Source: Paludibacteraceae bacterium (GTDB lineage Bacteria > Bacteroidota > Bacteroidia > Bacteroidales > Paludibacteraceae). From it: a stretch of DNA of 64,000 nucleotides. Of the stretch, positions 58,869 to 64,000 are shown one piece after another. The DNA lies in NCBI GenBank assembly GCA_017479885.1, contig JAFVBR010000039.1, positions 1-64,000 of the forward strand, written 5' to 3'. The number at the start of each line of letters is the position of its first letter. Position 1 is the first letter of the stretch. The notes beneath the pieces are model-generated. The model saw nothing but the letters and a program-made list of their open reading frames with translations, searched no databases and had not been told where the DNA came from. A program made the translations under genes and the position numbers.

Positions 58869-60738
58869 AACTGAATTCTATATTTATCTCCGTGCCTTTT
58901 CCGCTCACAGAGTTGATATACATTTTGCCGCCTATGCTTTCGGCGCGTTCTCTCACGTTGTTTATTCCGCTGCCTGATGCAGTCTCGTCGGCAGACATTC
59001 CCATACCGTTGTCACTTACGTTCACTGCTATGTAATCCTCACCGCTGACTATGTGCACATCTATTCTTTGTGCTCCGCTGCTCTTCACTGCATTGTTCAC
59101 AAGTTCATACACTACGCAGTATATTACCTCTTCGTTCTGTATATGCCTTTCTTCGCCTGTGTAACTGAAATGAACATTTCTGAATGTGGCGCAGTAGTCG
59201 CTGATAGCCGTCTTCAGTCCGTTTCTCTTCAGAGAGTTGGGCAGCAGGTGGTGGGCTACATTTCGCATCTCCTGTATTGCCTCTTCCGTAAGGTCGGCGG
59301 TTTCAGAGTGAGGTGTAAGTTTTAGTTTGAGTGCCGTCAGTATTCCTCCTAACCTGTCGTGAAGGTCGCGTGAGATACGCACACGCTCTGCTATCTCGCC
59401 TGAGAGTTGGGCCTGAATGACGTCCTGCCGGCGTCTCTGCTGTTGTATGCGCCATAACAGTATGAATACTATTAGTAATGCAGCCAGCATTACCACCACA
59501 AGCAATGCAATTACCAGCATCCACTGCCTTTCTCTCTCCAGTTGCTCAATGGCAGCCTGCTTCTTTTCTGTCCCGTATGCCACCTCCAGTTCTGATATGC
59601 CCGACTGATAGTGCATCGTTGCGAATTGCTCCATGCCGTTGTATATCCTCACTACCTGCTCTTTCGCTTTCTGTTTCTCGCCCAGTTCGGTATATATCTG
59701 TGTCATCCATACGTAGGTGCCTATGTCGTCGAAGGTCTCTTCACCGTCGGCATCCACTGCCATTCGGGCATACTCGAGTGCCTTCTGCCACTGCTTCTTC
59801 TCCATCTCTATCTCACAGCAGAAGTTATATAATGCCGCAACAGCCTCTGCACCTGTATCATCGTTTATGCGTGACAATGCCTCCTGCTTGTACTTCTCTG
59901 CGCGGGCAATGTTCTTTAGTTTGTGCAGCTCGCGCCTGCCGAGTGCGTTTATTACTTCTACGTATGCTTCGTTCTCCAAATCTTTATGGGCGGAGTAGTA
60001 AGCGTAAGCTGTGTTCAGATATAGCTCTGCCTTCTCAAAGTTCCCGCCGTTGGAATACATCAAACCCAACCCTTTGTTAGGTAACGCTATCAGAAGAAAA
60101 TCGTTCGACTTCAATGCTGCATCCAATGAAAGACGGTAGTTCTTCTCTGCCTCGGCATGGTTGCCCATTGAAAAATACAGTTCGGCTATATTATGATACA
60201 GCGTGGCTAATGATTCACTCCAACCGTATTTCTCAAATATAGGCAGTGCTTTCTGATAGTAGGTGATGGCAAGTTGCAGTCGGTCTTGCATGTTGTACAG
60301 ATTGCCTATGCTGCCGTAGAGTGCGCTCAAGTTGTCGTCTATATCGCTCTCATTGTATCTGTCCGACTCTCTCATCCGCTCTGTAACGGCAAGAGCTTCG
60401 TTGAAATAACCTAAGGCTGTCTCATAGTCGTTGCCGCCGTATGCTACCAGTCCTTGTATTCTCAGTGCATCAGCCTCCGAGTTCAGGTAGCCGTGCTTCT
60501 TGCTTGTCTGCTCTGCCTGCCGGGCGTAGTATGTCGATTTCTTGCCGTCTGTCTGCAGATAGCCCCACATCAAGTCCTTGTATATCTTCAGCAACTCGTC
60601 ATCTGTCAGTTGGCAGTTGGTGCTCAGCACGTTCTCCAGTGAGTCCACGTGACGGTTGCGGTGATCGCTGTATTCGGCATATACTGATGCTCTCATCAGT
60701 ATCAATAATAGCAAAGTAGGTATGATATGTTGTTTCAT
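58855..60738 (-). CDS. TPR sensor histidine kinase (NarX-type)
   Basis: A 627-residue membrane kinase. After a signal peptide (MKQHIIPTLLLLILMRASVY) come periplasmic TPR repeats (ALGYFNEALAVTERM, AITYYQKALPIFEKYGW, AELYFSMGNHAEAEKNYRLS), a coiled coil, a membrane helix (MLVIALLVVVMLAALLIVFI), a HisKA_3 domain with VRISRDLHDRLGGILTAL (phosphorylated His) and an ATPase domain with YELVNNAVKSSGAQ and GSGINNVRERAESIGG. I use the ATG at 60738, because the promoter element at 60755 lies too close to the earlier starts. The signal sensed is unknown. Confidence 0.94.
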   Translation of the reverse strand: MKQHIIPTLLLLILMRASVYAEYSDHRNRHVDSLENVLSTNCQLTDDELLKIYKDLMWGYLQTDGKKSTYYARQAEQTSKKHGYLNSEADALRIQGLVAYGGNDYETALGYFNEALAVTERMRESDRYNESDIDDNLSALYGSIGNLYNMQDRLQLAITYYQKALPIFEKYGWSESLATLYHNIAELYFSMGNHAEAEKNYRLSLDAALKSNDFLLIALPNKGLGLMYSNGGNFEKAELYLNTAYAYYSAHKDLENEAYVEVINALGRRELHKLKNIARAEKYKQEALSRINDDTGAEAVAALYNFCCEIEMEKKQWQKALEYARMAVDADGEETFDDIGTYVWMTQIYTELGEKQKAKEQVVRIYNGMEQFATMHYQSGISELEVAYGTEKKQAAIEQLERERQWMLVIALLVVVMLAALLIVFILLWRIQQQRRRQDVIQAQLSGEIAERVRISRDLHDRLGGILTALKLKLTPHSETADLTEEAIQEMRNVAHHLLPNSLKRNGLKTAISDYCATFRNVHFSYTGEERHIQNEEVIYCVVYELVNNAVKSSGAQRIDVHIVSGEDYIAVNVSDNGMGMSADETASGSGINNVRERAESIGGKMYINSVSGKGTEINIEFSYDKD

Positions 60739-60754
60739 AGCGTGATTCATGCTG

Positions 60755-60762
60755 CAAAGATA
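60755..60762 (-). promoter_or_regulatory. -7 element for the kinase gene
   Basis: TATCTTTG on the minus strand. The predicted transcript starts only about 10-15 nt before the ATG at 60738. Confidence 0.55.
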
Positions 60763-60809
60763 CAACATTTTTAACATAAAACCACCAAATCTTAATCGCC
60801 TATCCTAAA

Positions 60810-60858
60810 ATACCCCCATTTGGGGGGTATGGAGAGTGCCGGGATTTCTATAATTTTG
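60810..60858 (+). promoter_or_regulatory. Operator-promoter module 1 of the OmpA-like gene
   Basis: An inverted repeat with arms ATACCCCC and GGGGGGTAT around ATTT (60810-60830), then 28 bp after its TTTG a TAATTTTG -7 element (60851-60858). There is no -33 element at normal spacing, which suggests an activated promoter. Confidence 0.65.
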
Positions 60859-60883
60859 CACCGTCAATTATGTTACGCATCAA

Positions 60884-60932
60884 ATACCCACATTTGGGGT
60901 CTGGTGAGAAATGTTAATATATACTACTTTTG
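60884..60932 (+). promoter_or_regulatory. Operator-promoter module 2 of the OmpA-like gene
   Basis: ATACCCACATTTGGGG (60884-60899) with again exactly 28 bp between its TTTG and a TACTTTTG -7 element (60925-60932). The two modules are 74 bp apart. Confidence 0.65.
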
Positions 60933-60985
60933 TCGCCGTAATCGTAATTAGGAATATTGGAATAATCTTATAAATTCGAAATTAT

Positions 60986-62512
60986 ATGAACAATATGAAA
61001 AAACTCATGATTGTCTTGGCAGCCGCTATGCTTATGGCGCCAGTGAATGTGAATGCTCAGTTTCTCAATCGCCTTATCCGCAGTGCAGGCAATGCTGCGG
61101 AGAATGCGGTGCAGAGCAATGTGAACCGTCAGATTGACCGTGCTATCGATGATGCCTTCGAAGGCAATCACAACAACTCCTCAAACAGCAGCTCTTCGCA
61201 GCAGCAGGAGCAACGGCAGGAGCAGAACTACGACAATCAGCAGCCTGCCTACAATCAGCCTCAGCAGTCAGCCTCTTCCTCTTCTTCTCAAGGCTGGAGA
61301 TGCCCCTCTTGCGGCAACACCGGCAATACCGGCAAGTTCTGCAACGAATGTGGAACCAAGCGTCCCGAAGAACAGTCTGCTGTGTGGACCTGCCCTTCTT
61401 GCGGACACGAAGGCAACACTGGTAATTTCTGCGACGAGTGCGGCACCAAGCGTGACGGCACCAAGCAGGCTGACCGTGCTGCATCGGAGTGGAACAAGTT
61501 TGACTTTGTGCCGGGCGATGAGGTGATTTTCTACGACCAATTGGAGAACGAGCAACTCGGTGAGTTCCCCTCCAAGTGGGAGTTGATAAAAGGCGAGGCG
61601 GAGATACAGAAAGTAAACGGCGAGAATGTGATTGCCCTGATGGACGGAGCACGCATCATGCCGCTGATTGAGCCTATGTGGAACTACCTGCCCGATGTCT
61701 ATACCATCGAGTTCGACTACTATGAGGTTTTGGAGAAATCCGGCGAAGACTATGGCGAGATTGAATTCATGATAATGCCGGAAAACCAGCATACTCTGTA
61801 TTACGAATTGTGGAAAGTGGTTTTCCCCATCTTTATTTCAGAATCTTCGCACAGTTATTACAAAGATGACAGCAAGACCATTCACACCCATTTTGACAGC
61901 GAGGCTACATCAACCGGTCAAGCCTTGGATAATGACAACAAGATGCCCAAGGTTGAACTTAACAAATGGCACCATATTTCCATTTCGGTTAACAAACGCG
62001 CCGTGAAGATATATTTTGACGAGACGCGTGTGCTGAATGTGCCGAGTTACAAGAACCCCAATGGCGGTCATTTCGGTTTCGTTTACGGTTGGGCGCAGAC
62101 GCAATATCCCGCCTATATCAAGAACGTGCGTTTTGCCAAAGGTGCTAAGCCGCTGTACGACAGGATGATGACGGACGGGAAGTTCATTACCTATGGTATC
62201 ACCTTCGATGTAGGCAAAGCAGTTATCAAACCTGAATCAATGGGCGAAATCAACCGTATTGTCAAACTTATGAACGATGACCCGTCACTGAATTTCGAAG
62301 TGCAGGGTCATACCGACAACACCGGCAATGCCGCTGCCAACCAGACCCTCTCAGAGCAGCGCGCACAAGCCATTGTGGCAAAACTCATTGAGATGGGCAT
62401 CAGTGCCGACCGCCTCACTGCTGTAGGCAAAGGTCAGACCAACCCGCTTGCCGACAACTCTACCGACGAAGGCCGCGCCAAGAACCGCCGCGTAGAGTTT
62501 ATTAAGAAGTAA
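60986..62512 (+). CDS. Exported OmpA-family protein with two zinc ribbons
   Basis: A 508-residue protein. After a signal peptide (LMIVLAAAMLMAPVNVNAQ) come a Gln/Ser-rich linker, then two zinc ribbons at about 104-155 (RCPSCGNTGNTGKFCNECGT and TCPSCGHEGNTGNFCDECGT), a concanavalin/LamG-like domain (about 170-385; NKWHHISISVNKRAVKIYFD) and a C-terminal OmpA domain (FEVQGHTDNTGNAAANQTLS, GRAKNRRVEFIKK) that binds peptidoglycan. Zinc ribbons are rare outside the cytoplasm. The start is 60986 or the ATG at 60995. It is placed behind two tandem operator-promoter modules next to a two-component system. Confidence 0.92.
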   Translation: MNNMKKLMIVLAAAMLMAPVNVNAQFLNRLIRSAGNAAENAVQSNVNRQIDRAIDDAFEGNHNNSSNSSSSQQQEQRQEQNYDNQQPAYNQPQQSASSSSSQGWRCPSCGNTGNTGKFCNECGTKRPEEQSAVWTCPSCGHEGNTGNFCDECGTKRDGTKQADRAASEWNKFDFVPGDEVIFYDQLENEQLGEFPSKWELIKGEAEIQKVNGENVIALMDGARIMPLIEPMWNYLPDVYTIEFDYYEVLEKSGEDYGEIEFMIMPENQHTLYYELWKVVFPIFISESSHSYYKDDSKTIHTHFDSEATSTGQALDNDNKMPKVELNKWHHISISVNKRAVKIYFDETRVLNVPSYKNPNGGHFGFVYGWAQTQYPAYIKNVRFAKGAKPLYDRMMTDGKFITYGITFDVGKAVIKPESMGEINRIVKLMNDDPSLNFEVQGHTDNTGNAAANQTLSEQRAQAIVAKLIEMGISADRLTAVGKGQTNPLADNSTDEGRAKNRRVEFIKK

Positions 62513-62574
62513 TTTCGATATAACGATATTCCGCTATCCCGATATTCCGAAAATCAATCATAAAAACAGATAAT

Positions 62575-63312
62575 ATGAAACATTCAACCTTCGCACTCAT
62601 GTGCCTTGCAGCGCTGACTATGTTCACTGCCTGCAATCAAACCACACCCTCCGATGTCAAAGTTGATACCAAAACGGATACCGGAGAAGAACTTACAGAT
62701 AAGGTTATCGTTGCCAACCTGCCTGTTAATGTGAAGTTTAAGACCAGCATTATTAAAACGCAGTCTTCCGGCACTACAACCATCAATTCTACCATTACCA
62801 AAATAGGTGCAGACTGGGTGATGGATAGTCATGGTGTTAACACAATATACCTTTTTGACGGAGGTACAAAGACCGAAAAAGAAGACGTTACTCTCTATTT
62901 GCGTTTCGACAAAGACGGCAAGACTCTTAAGGAATATTCTTCCGGCGACGGAGGACTTACATGGTCCGCTACTTCCAAGTACTCTCGCTTCTCTACATTT
63001 GCATTTATCAATGCCAACAAACCGTTTCTCGATCCGTCGGTTAACATGGGATATGGCTGCGCGATAGACGTTGTTTACAAGAAAACAGAAGAAAAAAGTG
63101 AGATCTGCTCGCGGCCCTGCACCAAATATACGCGTACTTATGTGGGTGAATACGACTATGAAAACCAGAACTCGGTATATCTTGTTGATGATGCCACCCA
63201 CCTTGTCTTTAGCGAAGAAACTACCGTAGGGTTTGACAACTTTAGAGAAAAAGACGAGGTTACCTCATGGGACGAGTCGGTAACGGCGTTTGACGTAAAA
63301 CTTCCTGAATAA
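62575..63312 (+). CDS. Lipoprotein of unknown function
   Basis: A 245-residue lipoprotein with lipobox FTAC. The mature protein is beta-rich, with ITKIGADWVMDSHGVNTIYLF, DVTLYLRFDKDGKTLKEYSS and two cysteines in EICSRPCTKY. I do not recognise the family. It lies 62 bp after the OmpA-like gene on the same strand and may share its promoter. Confidence 0.82.
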   Translation: MKHSTFALMCLAALTMFTACNQTTPSDVKVDTKTDTGEELTDKVIVANLPVNVKFKTSIIKTQSSGTTTINSTITKIGADWVMDSHGVNTIYLFDGGTKTEKEDVTLYLRFDKDGKTLKEYSSGDGGLTWSATSKYSRFSTFAFINANKPFLDPSVNMGYGCAIDVVYKKTEEKSEICSRPCTKYTRTYVGEYDYENQNSVYLVDDATHLVFSEETTVGFDNFREKDEVTSWDESVTAFDVKLPE

Positions 63313-63340
63313 TAGCGTGAGCTCGATACAAGCGGAATCG

Positions 63341-63417
63341 TCATCCTGAACTTGTTTCAGGATCTCGTCAACCACCATTGCAGTATACAGAGATAAGAAC
63401 TTGTTTCAGAATCTCTC
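63341..63417. repeat. REP-like palindromic repeat, one intact and one partial unit
   Basis: Intact unit ATCCTGAA-CTTGT-TTCAGGAT (63343-63363). A partial unit with AACTTGTTTCAGAATCT follows at about 63398-63415. I recall similar repeats in other Bacteroidota genomes. Confidence 0.75.
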
Positions 63418-63463
63418 AGGAAACCGGACTTTATCATTAAAACCATATAAAAACAAACAAATT

Positions 63464-64000
63464 ATGAGAAAATTATCTATCGCACTCTTGTGCATTTCGA
63501 TGCTCGCCTTTGTGCCGGCATGCAATCCTGTAGAACCCGAACAGCAGGGTACAGAGCAGGGTGAGAATGGCAATGGCAACAGTAACGGCAACGAAAACGG
63601 TAATGGCAATCAAAACAATCAGGGTAACGAGGGTAATACCAACGAAGATGAAGGTCTTACCAACTGGCAGAAATGCCTCAAGCATGTTGCCCCCGGTATC
63701 TACCAGGGTCTCCCCGACCAAATCTATTTCGGCATGGAAATGGATTATCAAAACGAGATACTCGCCATCTGTGCCGACGGTAGTGCTTTTGTCATTGAGG
63801 ACCTCACGGAAGGCGATGTCATTGCACCAATCACTGCCTACGACGGAAACCTCACTTTCCATGAAATAACTGCCCAAAACGACAGCAAACGGGGTCTCAT
63901 CTACGACGATGTTGTAACCGTCTATTCCAAGGACAAGCTCGTGTCGTTCGGAAATACTGCCGGATGGATAGATGCTCAATTGACCTTATTTGCCGGATTC
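63464..64000 (+). CDS. Lipoprotein, cut by the right edge
   Basis: The frame is open from the ATG at 63464 to the edge (179 residues seen). The signal ends in the lipobox FVPAC. A Gly/Asn/Glu-rich linker of about 40 residues (NGNGNSNGNENGNGNQNNQG) follows, then a folded domain starting at LTNWQKCLKHVAPGIYQGLP. It resembles the previous gene in layout (lipoprotein with a low-complexity spacer). The family is not recognised. Confidence 0.8.
   Translation, partial: MRKLSIALLCISMLAFVPACNPVEPEQQGTEQGENGNGNSNGNENGNGNQNNQGNEGNTNEDEGLTNWQKCLKHVAPGIYQGLPDQIYFGMEMDYQNEILAICADGSAFVIEDLTEGDVIAPITAYDGNLTFHEITAQNDSKRGLIYDDVVTVYSKDKLVSFGNTAGWIDAQLTLFAGF

Overview
The window is chromosomal DNA from a member of the Bacteroidales (Bacteroidota). 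Evidence for this: nearly every promoter fits the Bacteroidota pattern (TTTG, 19-20 bp, TAnnTTTG); SecD and SecF are fused; there is a glycine-lipid acyltransferase pair, a DUF4270 lipoprotein, an rSAM/lipoprotein pair, a topoisomerase I with repeat-type C-terminus, and a 2107-residue secreted protein with a type IX secretion (T9SS)-like C-terminal domain. The family cannot be fixed from sequence alone. T9SS cargo makes a typical Bacteroides less likely.

Layout. 1-5.6 kb: a minus-strand envelope operon (lipoprotein, radical SAM enzyme, glycine-lipid acyltransferases glsA and glsB, LD-carboxypeptidase, DUF2147 protein, and a TPR lipoprotein cut by the left edge). 5.6-12.1 kb: tRNA-Met/Ile2, tRNA-Glu, rpsT, an AraC regulator, a Na/Ca exchanger, ychF, aspA and tRNA-Pro. 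12.1-18.7 kb: topA, proS, and panC followed by a pdxB interrupted by repeats. 18.7-21.1 kb: a short GT5-like protein and the DUF4270 lipoprotein. 21.1-32.1 kb: an accessory region with a repeat-filled gap, the giant secreted protein, and upstream of it two DUF1016 (YhcG-type) nuclease genes and a RhuM gene, each followed by a copy or fragment of the giant protein's signal-peptide region, then a MITE-like element. 32.3-39.4 kb: a plus-strand run (thioredoxin, K+/H+ antiporter, epimerase, DEAD helicase, shortened RNase R). 39.4-48 kb: ctpA, dCMP deaminase, mpl, secDF, 5'-nucleotidase. 48-51.1 kb: pta and ackA separated by a GxxExxY gene, then a CAT tRNA. 51.1-58.1 kb: maf, a UbiA prenyltransferase, an alpha-amylase, an M13 peptidase and an NlpC/P60 peptidase. 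58.2-64 kb: a NarL-type two-component system, then an OmpA/zinc-ribbon protein behind a duplicated operator-promoter module and two lipoproteins, the last cut by the right edge.

Common themes. (1) Many intergenic gaps hold their own short tandem repeat (period 7, 10, 11, 13, 16 or 22 bp). Such repeats and perfect palindromes have also entered coding sequence: pdxB carries both a period-7 array with an in-frame stop and a 28-bp palindrome, and one DUF1016 gene carries two 36-bp palindromic units in frame. (2) The 27.8-31.7 kb region looks like repeated insertion of nuclease-type cassettes next to a secreted-protein start. (3) The duplicated operator-promoter unit at 60.8-60.9 kb is a good candidate target of the adjacent response regulator. 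No rRNA, CRISPR array, prophage or complete insertion sequence was seen.
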